Origin: Leptolyngbya sp. PCC 7375
GTDB taxonomy: Bacteria; Cyanobacteriota; Cyanobacteriia; Phormidesmidales; Phormidesmidaceae
Assembly: GCF_000316115.1 (NCBI RefSeq)
Contig: NZ_JH993797.1
Location: 1,350,486-1,414,485, forward strand
Length of the DNA stretch: 64,000 bases
Reading direction: 5' to 3'
Part shown: positions 46,716-54,800 of the stretch, one piece after another
Layout: each line of letters opens with the position of its first letter
How positions within the stretch are numbered: the stretch's first letter is position 1
Position numbers and translations under genes: made by a program
The notes under the pieces: generated by a model
Told to the model about the DNA's origin: nothing
The model's database searches: none
What the model saw: the letters and a program-made list of their open reading frames with translations, nothing else

Positions 46716-47975
46716 TTACGTTACACCCTGTGCATCAAGCTGCAACAACGTATGTAACAAGACATCTGCTCCCTGGCCACATTGTTCCGGTGAGGTATAT
46801 TCATCTTCTGCATGGCTCACCCCTGACTGACTGGGTACAAAAATCATACCCATCTGGGTAAATCGACCGATCTCCTGGGCATCGTGGATAGCTCGGCTGG
46901 GCATGGAATAATGGCTCAGCTGTAGAGAGCCACAAACAGTGGTAATGGTCTCTTGAATCTTGGGACTGGCTAGGGTGGGATCTACCGCATGTTGTCGTTC
47001 TAACTGGATCTGGGTAGCTGTAATCGCTTCGATTTCTTGAATGCGTTGCTGCAACGCATTCACCATAGTCTCAAGGGTCTCCAGCGATAAATCTCGCAGG
47101 TCAATGGTGAGATCTACTTGCCCCGGTACAATGTTGGCAGCGTTGGGAATGACATTTAAATATCCCACCGTGGCTACCTGATTCCCAGGAATATCAACGG
47201 CGACATCATGTACCGCTGCTACTAACAACGAAGCTGCATAGAGGGCATCCTGACGCATATCCATAGGTGTGGTGCCCGCATGGTTAGGACGCCCCATAAT
47301 GGTCACCAGGTAACGCTGTAGACCCACAATGCCCTGGACTACACCAATCTGACAGTCTCTCGCTTCTAGCACACCACCCTGCTCCACGTGCAATTCTAGA
47401 TAAGCGGCGATATCTTGGGATGTTCTTTGCGCGGTGGTCAGGTTATGCCAGTCGCCACCAATCTGCTGTAAACAGGTTTGAATCGAAGTGCCATCCAGCC
47501 GACGATAGAATTCAGGATCGGTGTCATGGGCTGCTCCTGCCATGGCCTTACTGCCAATCATCTCACCTTCTTCATCGGTGAACACAATCACCTCAATGGG
47601 ATGGTGAAGGCGCTGTCCGGCTTCGTGGAGAGTGGCAACAACTTCGATGCCAGCCAGCACTCCCAACGCTCCATCATAGCGACCACCGGCAGGTACTGTA
47701 TCAATGTGGGAACCTGTGGCCAGGGCAGGCAGATCTTGAATACCGCTGTAGCGACCAATAATATTGCCAGCAGCATCAATGGTAATGTCCATATCTACTG
47801 CTTCCATGGCGGCAATCACTTGCTGGCGAGCGGCTAAGTCTTCGAGGCTATAGGCTGTGCGACGTACACCACCACAGGAGAGTTGACCAATGGTAGCCAG
47901 ATCGCTCAATCGTTTTTGGAGTCGAGCGTGATTGGTTTGTAATGCAACGGTAACCATAGGAGAACCCAAACGCAT
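46716..47975 (-). CDS. M20-family amidohydrolase (N-carbamoyl-amino-acid hydrolase type)
   Basis: The 419-residue enzyme belongs to the hydantoinase/carbamoylase branch of the M20 family. Metal ligands are in TGSHIDTVPAGGRYDG (H90, D101), FTDEEG (about 133-137) and ELHVEQGGVLE; the C-terminal motif is SGVSHAEDEYTS. Such enzymes cleave N-carbamoyl-L-amino acids, beta-ureidopropionate or allantoate, releasing ammonia and CO2. AGGGAGGA lies about 8 bp before the ATG and supports the start. It diverges from hyuA-hyuB with a shared 179-bp promoter region, which favours an N-carbamoyl-amino-acid substrate from hydantoins. The exact substrate cannot be read from sequence. Confidence 0.87.
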   Translation of the reverse strand: MRLGSPMVTVALQTNHARLQKRLSDLATIGQLSCGGVRRTAYSLEDLAARQQVIAAMEAVDMDITIDAAGNIIGRYSGIQDLPALATGSHIDTVPAGGRYDGALGVLAGIEVVATLHEAGQRLHHPIEVIVFTDEEGEMIGSKAMAGAAHDTDPEFYRRLDGTSIQTCLQQIGGDWHNLTTAQRTSQDIAAYLELHVEQGGVLEARDCQIGVVQGIVGLQRYLVTIMGRPNHAGTTPMDMRQDALYAASLLVAAVHDVAVDIPGNQVATVGYLNVIPNAANIVPGQVDLTIDLRDLSLETLETMVNALQQRIQEIEAITATQIQLERQHAVDPTLASPKIQETITTVCGSLQLSHYSMPSRAIHDAQEIGRFTQMGMIFVPSQSGVSHAEDEYTSPEQCGQGADVLLHTLLQLDAQGVT

Positions 47976-48154
47976 GGGTCTATCCTCCCTGGAAAGAAGT
48001 TAGGGAATTGTTATTAAAATTACTGCCAGCATTACAGGTTGTGACTGATTGTTCAGTCTAGTATTAGGAAACCGTTAAATAGTGCATACTGAACACTTCA
48101 CCTAAGGGTAAATGCGTAAAATCTCACGAATGGCTTCTACCATGGGGACCGAGT

Positions 48155-50275
48155 ATGAAACTCATCGGCGTAGACATTGGCGGCACGTTTACAGATTTGA
48201 TCCTGGCGGATGTGGCCCAACAGCAGACCTGGATTCACAAGGTGCCAACAACGGTGGATGATCCTTCCAGGGCCATGATGCAGGGCATTGAAACCCTGTG
48301 TCAGATGGCCCAGGCTGACTACGGCGATATTGAGCATGTGCTCCATGGCACCACCATTGCCACCAATACGCTACTTACCTATGATGGTGCCCGCACAGGG
48401 ATGGTCACCACGAAGGGGTATCGGGACATTATCCATATTGGTCGCCACCAGAGACCCCAGCATTATTCCATCATGCAGGATATTCCGTGGCAGGCAAGAC
48501 CGTTGGTGAAGAGGCGCGATCGCAAAGTTGTCTCCGAACGTCTCGATCCCAAGGGGCACACCCTCATTCCCCTAGACGAGGCCGAAGCTAAAACCGCCAT
48601 CCTTGAACTCAAAGCCGCTGGCGTCGAATCCATTGCCATCTGTTTTCTCAACTCCTACTTTGATGCTCGCCACGAAGAACGAGTGGCCGCCATCGCGCAA
48701 GAACTCTATCCCGCAGCCTTTATCACCACCAGCGCCAGCATCTTTCCCCAGTTCCGAGAATTTGAACGGTTTACCACCGCCTGTATTAATGCCTTTGTTG
48801 GGCCTAAGGTAAAACGCTACATCAACAACCTGAGTCAGAGTCTGAAAGAACAAGCCGTGCGGGGTGAACTGCACATTATGCGCTCCAACGGTGGGGTGGC
48901 CACTGCAGATGTCGCCGGAGAACAACCCGTTACTTTGTTGTTATCAGGGTTAGCGGCTGGTGTTTTAGGCGGTGCAGCGGCTGGTGCACAATCTAATCGC
49001 GCTCGGCTGATCACCTTTGATATGGGCGGCACCAGTACCGACATTGGCATTGTCACCGAGCGTGGCTTTGCCGAGGCCACAGCGCGAGATACCTGGATAG
49101 CTGGATACCCCGTCATGGTGCCTATGATCGATGTGCATACCATCGGTGCCGGTGGCGGCAGCATTGCCTACGTCGATGCCGGTGGTGCATTTCGTGTGGG
49201 TCCCCGCAGTGCTGGAGCTGCGCCCGGCCCTGTCTGCTATGACAAAGGCGGCACCGAAGTCACCGTGACCGATGCCAATGTGGTTCTCAATCGGCTAGAT
49301 CCAGAGTATTTTCTCGGTGGTGAAATGACCATCTACCCCGAGAAAGCCTTTGCAGCAGTACAAGCGTTAGCCGATAGCATGGGGTTAGACCTCTATGAAA
49401 CTGCTGCCGGAATTCTCACCATTGTCAATAACAACATGGCCAATGCCATCCGCTCTCGCACTATCCAGAAAGGGCAAGACCCCCGCAAATTTGCCCTGGT
49501 GGCCCAGGGAGGTGCTGGCCCCCTCCATGCCGCTGAAGTGGCCCTATCCCTTGGCATTCCTGAAGTGATTGTGCCCCGCTATCCCGGCATTACCTCCGCC
49601 ATGGGTCTGCTCACCACCGACCTCAAGCATGACCTGATTCAAAATGAATTTACCCTCAGCACTGAGCCCAATCTGGCCAAACTAAACGCTGACCTACAAT
49701 CTCTGGAAGACCAGGTTAAAGAACAGCTACGGGCCGATGGTTTTAGCGCAACAGACATGACCCTACAACGGTTTGCCGACTGCCGCTATGTGGGCCAGGG
49801 CTATGAGCTGCGGGCTCAGGTCCCCGGCGGCATTCTGGATGAAAACACTCTGCAGTCTGTCTGGCAACAGTTCCACGATCTCCACACCGCCGAATATGGC
49901 CACGCCTTTCCAGAAAACCCGGTGGAGCTAGTCACCCTCAGAGTCACCGGCACCGGTCCCATGCCCAAACTCTCCAACTTCTCTGCCCCCACTGCAGGAC
50001 ACTTACAAGACGCCTGGCTAAAAACAGCCATCACCTATTTCCGCGTCAACGGCCAGCTAGAAAAATACTCCACCCAATTCTTTGATCGAGACCGATTGCC
50101 CGTGGGTGCCCAACTCGAAGGCCCTGCCGTCATCTTCCAAAAGGACTCCACAATTCTGTTACCCCCCCATAGCCGCACCACCGTAGAACCCAACGGTAAT
50201 CTGGTTATGCGCGTAACCGATGATTCCTTGGTGGATAAAACCATGGCCATGGCCATCGCCCAAGGATCTGTATAA
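48155..50275 (+). CDS. hyuA: Hydantoinase/oxoprolinase subunit A
   Basis: The 706-residue product has the ASKHA-type N-terminus IGVDIGGTFTDLILAD, the family motifs HGTTIATNTLLTYDGA, GYRDIIHIGRHQRP, MRSNGGVA, FDMGGTSTDIG and GGGSIAYVD, and the C-terminal HyuA/AcxA extension. With subunit B it forms an ATP-dependent enzyme that opens a five-membered cyclic imide or lactam, such as N-methylhydantoin or 5-oxoproline. Acetone-carboxylase subunits are related, but no third subunit is present. It is followed by hyuB after 75 bp that contain a 34-bp palindrome. Confidence 0.92.
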   Translation: MKLIGVDIGGTFTDLILADVAQQQTWIHKVPTTVDDPSRAMMQGIETLCQMAQADYGDIEHVLHGTTIATNTLLTYDGARTGMVTTKGYRDIIHIGRHQRPQHYSIMQDIPWQARPLVKRRDRKVVSERLDPKGHTLIPLDEAEAKTAILELKAAGVESIAICFLNSYFDARHEERVAAIAQELYPAAFITTSASIFPQFREFERFTTACINAFVGPKVKRYINNLSQSLKEQAVRGELHIMRSNGGVATADVAGEQPVTLLLSGLAAGVLGGAAAGAQSNRARLITFDMGGTSTDIGIVTERGFAEATARDTWIAGYPVMVPMIDVHTIGAGGGSIAYVDAGGAFRVGPRSAGAAPGPVCYDKGGTEVTVTDANVVLNRLDPEYFLGGEMTIYPEKAFAAVQALADSMGLDLYETAAGILTIVNNNMANAIRSRTIQKGQDPRKFALVAQGGAGPLHAAEVALSLGIPEVIVPRYPGITSAMGLLTTDLKHDLIQNEFTLSTEPNLAKLNADLQSLEDQVKEQLRADGFSATDMTLQRFADCRYVGQGYELRAQVPGGILDENTLQSVWQQFHDLHTAEYGHAFPENPVELVTLRVTGTGPMPKLSNFSAPTAGHLQDAWLKTAITYFRVNGQLEKYSTQFFDRDRLPVGAQLEGPAVIFQKDSTILLPPHSRTTVEPNGNLVMRVTDDSLVDKTMAMAIAQGSV

Positions 50276-50286
50276 TCGCCTTCCCC

Positions 50287-50320
50287 CTCGTAGAGACGTT
50301 CCATGGAACGTCTCTACGAG
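50287..50320. repeat. Perfect 34-bp palindrome between hyuA and hyuB
   Basis: The arms CTCGTAGAGACGTTCCA and TGGAACGTCTCTACGAG match over all 17 bases with no loop. It lies 12 bp after the hyuA stop. Closely related GTAGAGACGTT-type palindromes are a common dispersed repeat in cyanobacterial genomes. In RNA it would form a strong hairpin between the two genes. Confidence 0.9.
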
Positions 50321-50350
50321 AGAACGTTTTCCCCTTCCCCTTTCTCTCCC

Positions 50351-52156
50351 ATGACCGTCTCCCCTCCCCAACGCCGTCAACTCCCAAAAATCGACCCGGT
50401 TACTGCTCAGGTGATCGCTGGAGCCCTCAACGGCATTGCCCTGGAAATGGGCCATAAGCTGGCCCGCATGTCCTACTCCAGCATTATTCGCGAGTCCGAA
50501 GACTTTGGGGCTGCCATTCTTGACGCCGATTGCCAGCAACTAGCTGAATGTGCCTACAGTACGCCCCTACAGCTAGGACCTATCCCTGGCTACATGCGGG
50601 GAGTACTCAAGGCCATGGAAGAAGACGGTGAAGAGTTTTACCCCGGTGATGTAATTCTGCATAATCATGCCTATTACGGTGCGTCCCATGGACCAGACAT
50701 CGGCATTGGCATTCCCATTTTTCGTGGAGAAGAGCTGATCGGCTATTCCTTTACCACCGCCCACCACCTGGATATTGGCTCCTCATCTCCTGGCAGCTGT
50801 GGCATTGTTGATGCCGTGGATGCTTTTGCTGAAGGTCTACAGTTCAAGGCTGTAAAAATTTATGAAAAGGGTGTCAAAAACCGTCAGGTTTGGCGCATGC
50901 TGCGACAAAATATTCGCAGTGCCCAGGTAGTGGTGGGAGATATCGAAGCCCAGGTCGCCGCCTGCCGTGTGGGTGAACAACGGTTTCTAGAATTGGTGGA
51001 TCAGTATGGCCTAGATACGGTATTAGCCGCCAGTGAGGTCTTGATGAACTATTCCGAACGGATGATTCGTCAGGCCGTTGAAAAGCTGCCTGATGGGACC
51101 TACGTTGCGGAAGGCTTTATCGATGGTTTTTTGGATGATCCAGATCCCAGTAAAAAAGACTTAAAAATTGCTGTTGCGGTTACCATCGACGGTAGTGATA
51201 TGACCATCGATCTGACCGGCACCGCACCGCAGGTGGACGATCGCCCCATCAACATGCCCTTTGTGGGCACGGTGGACATTGCTATTTTTGTTACCCTGCG
51301 GTCTGTCTTACTAGACACCGCATTGATGGAATACGTGCCCCAGAATTCTGGTCTAACCCGTCCTATTCACATTGTTGCCCCTAAGGGGTGTTTAGCAAAC
51401 CCCATCTATCCAGCGCCAGTGATTGCCCGCTGTTGTCCAGGCAATATTGTTGCTGATACCCTGATGAAAGCTTTAGCTCAGGTGGCTCCTCAAAATGTCA
51501 GTGGTGGCATCGGCAATATCAAAGTGGTGTCCTACAGTGGTGCCATGGATGAAGATTATTGGGTGTACATGGATATCACCGAAGGTAGCTACGGTGGTCG
51601 CTATGGCAAGGACGGTATGGATGGGGTAGATACCCTCTATGCCAATACCCGCAACAACCCCATTGAAGATATTGAAGCCCATTTACCCCTGAGGGTCACC
51701 CGTTATGAGCTGATTGAAGATGCCAGTGGTGCCGGTAAATGGCGGGGTGGACTGGGGTCGATTCGAGATATTCAGTTTCTCGCACCGGGTCAAATGTCTT
51801 TAGAAGGAGAAGGCAATAAGTATGCTCCTTGGGGCATCTTTGGTGGAGACGATGGGACTCCTGGTGGTGTACAAATTCTCAATCCAGAGGATGACGAGGT
51901 GCAGGTTTTACCGTCTAAGTTTCCCTGTCGCAAAACAAAACCTGGTGACACCCTACGCACTATCAGTCCCTGCGGTGGTGGCTATGGTAACCCCTTAGAG
52001 CGTGATCCAACTTTAGTTTTAGAAGATGTGCTAGACGGATTCCTTACCGTTGAATCAGCTCAGCGAGACTATAAATTGGTGATTGATCCAGCTACATTCG
52101 AAATCGATAAAACAACAACAGAGTCATTACGGCAACAGAGACATGATTCTACATGA
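50351..52156 (+). CDS. hyuB: Hydantoinase/oxoprolinase subunit B
   Basis: The 601-residue product starts with the family-typical KIDPVTAQVIAGALNGIALEMG and continues with SIIRESEDFGAAILD, DVILHNHAYYGASHGPD, TAHHLDIGSSSPGS, DLTGTAPQVDDRP and the C-terminal GGLGSIRDIQF and CGGGYGNPLERDP. It is the partner of HyuA. A start at 50303 would lie inside the 34-bp palindrome and add unrelated residues, so the ATG at 50351 is used, although no good ribosome site precedes it; translation may depend on coupling or on the structure upstream. Confidence 0.92.
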   Translation: MTVSPPQRRQLPKIDPVTAQVIAGALNGIALEMGHKLARMSYSSIIRESEDFGAAILDADCQQLAECAYSTPLQLGPIPGYMRGVLKAMEEDGEEFYPGDVILHNHAYYGASHGPDIGIGIPIFRGEELIGYSFTTAHHLDIGSSSPGSCGIVDAVDAFAEGLQFKAVKIYEKGVKNRQVWRMLRQNIRSAQVVVGDIEAQVAACRVGEQRFLELVDQYGLDTVLAASEVLMNYSERMIRQAVEKLPDGTYVAEGFIDGFLDDPDPSKKDLKIAVAVTIDGSDMTIDLTGTAPQVDDRPINMPFVGTVDIAIFVTLRSVLLDTALMEYVPQNSGLTRPIHIVAPKGCLANPIYPAPVIARCCPGNIVADTLMKALAQVAPQNVSGGIGNIKVVSYSGAMDEDYWVYMDITEGSYGGRYGKDGMDGVDTLYANTRNNPIEDIEAHLPLRVTRYELIEDASGAGKWRGGLGSIRDIQFLAPGQMSLEGEGNKYAPWGIFGGDDGTPGGVQILNPEDDEVQVLPSKFPCRKTKPGDTLRTISPCGGGYGNPLERDPTLVLEDVLDGFLTVESAQRDYKLVIDPATFEIDKTTTESLRQQRHDST

Positions 52157-52209
52157 CTTTAGTTGTAAGACATCGTTAAATAACAAGGGTTCTAATGATT
52201 CATCCCCCG

Positions 52210-52234
52210 ATTTATACTCTAAATCAGCAATCGC
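52210..52234 (-). repeat. Half copy of the TTGCTGAT-type repeat
   Basis: The minus strand reads GCGATTGCTGATTTAGAG followed by TATAAAT, closely matching the left end of the element at 18372. No partner arm is seen. It lies between the converging hyuB and pseudokinase genes. Confidence 0.5.
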
Positions 52235-52241
52235 ATAATGC

Positions 52242-54548
52242 TTACTGAGCATCTGATAGTGGATAGGCGGATACCATGCCTCGCGATCGCAAATACTTCT
52301 GACTTTCTTGAGTCAATAGCAGCTCAGCTACCTTCTTACCGATGGGAGAACGGCTGTTGTCAAACGGGTAGATAACAGCTAGCGGATAGGCTAAGGGATA
52401 CATACCACTGCGGAGAGCCTCGGCATTAGGCTGATAGCTGCCTTTGCGATCGCACAAATCCCCCCCTGGCCCCACCGCCTTACCATTGTTAAACACAAAG
52501 GGGCTAACCGTCTGACGATTCTCTGCTAGTGCCAAAGGGTACACGGAACACTGACCAAAAACCTGACTAAGGGGGGCAATACCAATACTGCCAATCGTTG
52601 TATTCTCAAAATCTTGCAAAATCCAGCGCAGCATCATGAGTGTTGGCAGAGCATCTACCCCATCGGTTGTAATAAAGGTTGAAGTAGAGGACTCCGCATC
52701 AGCAGTAGTCAACGTTTCACCTGGCTGGAAAAGCCGCTGGGTGAAAATTTCCTGGGCAGTAGGGTCACTGACCCAATAACGTTGAACATCTAAATCAAGG
52801 GAGCTGATCCGTTGCCAGTTATCGACGGCACCCGTGTAAAGCTGTTTCAGCTGAGACAAACTGATCTCACCCTTCAGGGCATCGGGCAATCCCTTAGTAC
52901 GCTTAGGATAATTAAAAGCAACCACTGGTACTAAACTGTCGTAGGCGATAATAGTACTGGTGATATCAGCAGGCAGCGGGGCTGTTAATGGAACAATAGC
53001 AAAGTCGGTGTGGCCAGATTGAACGGATGCGATCGCATCTTTTGACGTTCCGGTCACATGGGGAACTAAGGACATCTGTGGAACTGTTGCCTGTAATTGT
53101 TCAAACAGTGTAGGAGATGCTTCCAGAGACGGTTCTGCCGCCACACGAAATAACGGATACCAATAGGCAGAGGCCGGTATCCCGTAGCGATACTCTCCTA
53201 CAGGCACAGCATCAATGTCCTTCAAACAGCAAAGATTTAAGGGGATATTTGCATAGCTGGGGCGCTGAGACCTTAACAATAACCAGCCGAAAATGCCTAG
53301 CGTAGCTAGAATCACCGCTATGACCAAAATAGGAATGAAGCGTTTATACCAGGCTGGTTTAATGGGTATTAGTTCTGCATTGCGAGATTCCCAGTGGCTG
53401 GTCTCCTCTGCGGATGGTATCGCTAACAATGCTATCCGAGCCGCTTCTGCACTGGCAAACGCTGGTTCAATACCAATCAACCTGAGGATAAATTGCTTAA
53501 GTGGGGCATAAACATCGGGCCAGTTGCTATCCAGATGCGGTTTTAAAAGCTGTCCTTGGTTATCTAAGGTGGCACCATTTAAGAGGAAAAATGCCACTCG
53601 CCCCAGAGCGGCTAAATCATCTTGAAAGTCGGGCTGTTCTCGATCAACACGGGCTGGATCAAACAATCTCTCCCACAGGGCAAAATCAGTGAGATATACA
53701 AACCCTTGAGAATCTTGTTCTTTTGAGTCACTCACCCATAGTAGACTGTCTAAACTAAGATTGCCATGGACAATTCCTGTTTGCATCTGTCCAGCTGGTA
53801 GCGTAAATTTTTGCTGGTGCAAGAACATCAGAGTTTGTAGCACCTGATTGAGCATGGTTAACACCGCTTTACTGCCAAAAGCGCCATGGTTTGCACAGTA
53901 TTGGTTCAACGTTGGCTGACCATCTACAGCCGATGTCACCAAATAACACCGCTCACCTGACAAATCTGCGATCGCTTCTAATGGCAGCACAATTCTCACA
54001 TCCTGCACTCGCCCATCCGCTAAGGCCAATCCTGCCAGTGTAGTGAATGATTCCTGGCATTGCCGCTGTTCATCTGGGCTAAAGTATCGCTCAGGTAGCA
54101 AATATTCTTGGATAACAACGGATTCTTCGGAGCTAAGACGTACCCCCTGATAAAGTCTGCCAATGCCGCGTCGTCCTATACTGTGACCAATTTTATATTC
54201 ACCTTGTTTACCAATGAGCTGGCCACCAGTAGGTAGTAGGGCCGGGAAATAACACTGCTCACATCTGGCTTTCTCTTTGGTAGCTGATTCCTGACAGCTT
54301 AAGGGATTTCCCTGCAAACACCGATATTGGTGATAGTGGGGCATGGGAGCTTGAATTGCATCCGTCCTAGCCTGCGGCATCTCAGTTTCTGGTAAATCTT
54401 CTGGCAAAATCTCCGGTTTAATTTCTTCTAAGACAGACGTTAACCATCTCACATCCACAAGCTCACGATATCGTGCGATCCGAGCCTGATGGGGCAGCCT
54501 TAAGAAATATCTGCGGAGAAGGTGTTGAGAGATCTGTCCTATAATCAC
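52242..54548 (-). CDS. Pseudokinase fused to a phosphate-binding-like periplasmic domain
   Basis: The 768-residue protein has an N-terminal region with four cysteines (YRCLQGNPLSC, ARCEQCYFPALL), then a Ser/Thr-kinase-like domain at about 115-385. It lacks the catalytic set: VVIQEYLL replaces the VAIK lysine, VHGNLSLDSLLW replaces HRDLKxxN (Asp lost) and LTDFALWERL replaces DFG. A membrane helix (about 403-424, ILVIAVILATLGIFGWLLL) is followed by a PstS-like solute-binding domain (DFAIVPLTAPL, LKQLYTGAVDNW, SIGIAPLSQV, YPLAYPLAVIYP). It probably senses an anion outside and signals to a cytoplasmic pseudokinase scaffold. It diverges from the DUF4157-calpain gene with a 40-bp palindrome in between. 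Confidence 0.82.
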   Translation of the reverse strand: MIIGQISQHLLRRYFLRLPHQARIARYRELVDVRWLTSVLEEIKPEILPEDLPETEMPQARTDAIQAPMPHYHQYRCLQGNPLSCQESATKEKARCEQCYFPALLPTGGQLIGKQGEYKIGHSIGRRGIGRLYQGVRLSSEESVVIQEYLLPERYFSPDEQRQCQESFTTLAGLALADGRVQDVRIVLPLEAIADLSGERCYLVTSAVDGQPTLNQYCANHGAFGSKAVLTMLNQVLQTLMFLHQQKFTLPAGQMQTGIVHGNLSLDSLLWVSDSKEQDSQGFVYLTDFALWERLFDPARVDREQPDFQDDLAALGRVAFFLLNGATLDNQGQLLKPHLDSNWPDVYAPLKQFILRLIGIEPAFASAEAARIALLAIPSAEETSHWESRNAELIPIKPAWYKRFIPILVIAVILATLGIFGWLLLRSQRPSYANIPLNLCCLKDIDAVPVGEYRYGIPASAYWYPLFRVAAEPSLEASPTLFEQLQATVPQMSLVPHVTGTSKDAIASVQSGHTDFAIVPLTAPLPADITSTIIAYDSLVPVVAFNYPKRTKGLPDALKGEISLSQLKQLYTGAVDNWQRISSLDLDVQRYWVSDPTAQEIFTQRLFQPGETLTTADAESSTSTFITTDGVDALPTLMMLRWILQDFENTTIGSIGIAPLSQVFGQCSVYPLALAENRQTVSPFVFNNGKAVGPGGDLCDRKGSYQPNAEALRSGMYPLAYPLAVIYPFDNSRSPIGKKVAELLLTQESQKYLRSRGMVSAYPLSDAQ

Positions 54549-54592
54549 AGCTATCCTCAGCTAACAGAACAAGTTTATTTGGTTGTAAGCGT

Positions 54593-54632
54593 ACCCAAAT
54601 AGGATGTCGAGATCTCGACATCCTATTTGGGT
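54593..54632. repeat. Perfect 40-bp palindrome in a divergent promoter region
   Basis: The arms ACCCAAATAGGATGTCGAGA and TCTCGACATCCTATTTGGGT are exact inverse complements over 20 bases each, with no loop. It lies 45 bp upstream of the pseudokinase start and about 170 bp upstream of the DUF4157-calpain start. It could be an operator, or a strong RNA hairpin on either strand. Confidence 0.92.
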
Positions 54633-54800
54633 GAGTTTGGGATAGGGTTTTTCATGGGCATGCTGGAGCCGCTAACTCTGAGTCAGACAAGGAAGTGGCT
54701 GAATGAAGACAATGCCCTTGAGAAGTGCTCGCTGATATCAATAAGGTTTGCTGGGCACTATAGCTGCAGTTAGTTCAACAACTCTGTTAGGAGGCTGGCA

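Noticed and set aside
50303..50350. Upstream ATG of hyuB
   Set aside because: It lies at the centre of a perfect palindrome and adds residues that do not look like the family N-terminus.
54654..54773. 39-codon frame upstream of the DUF4157-calpain gene
   Set aside because: No ribosome site and no recognisable features; it lies in the leader region after the 40-bp palindrome.
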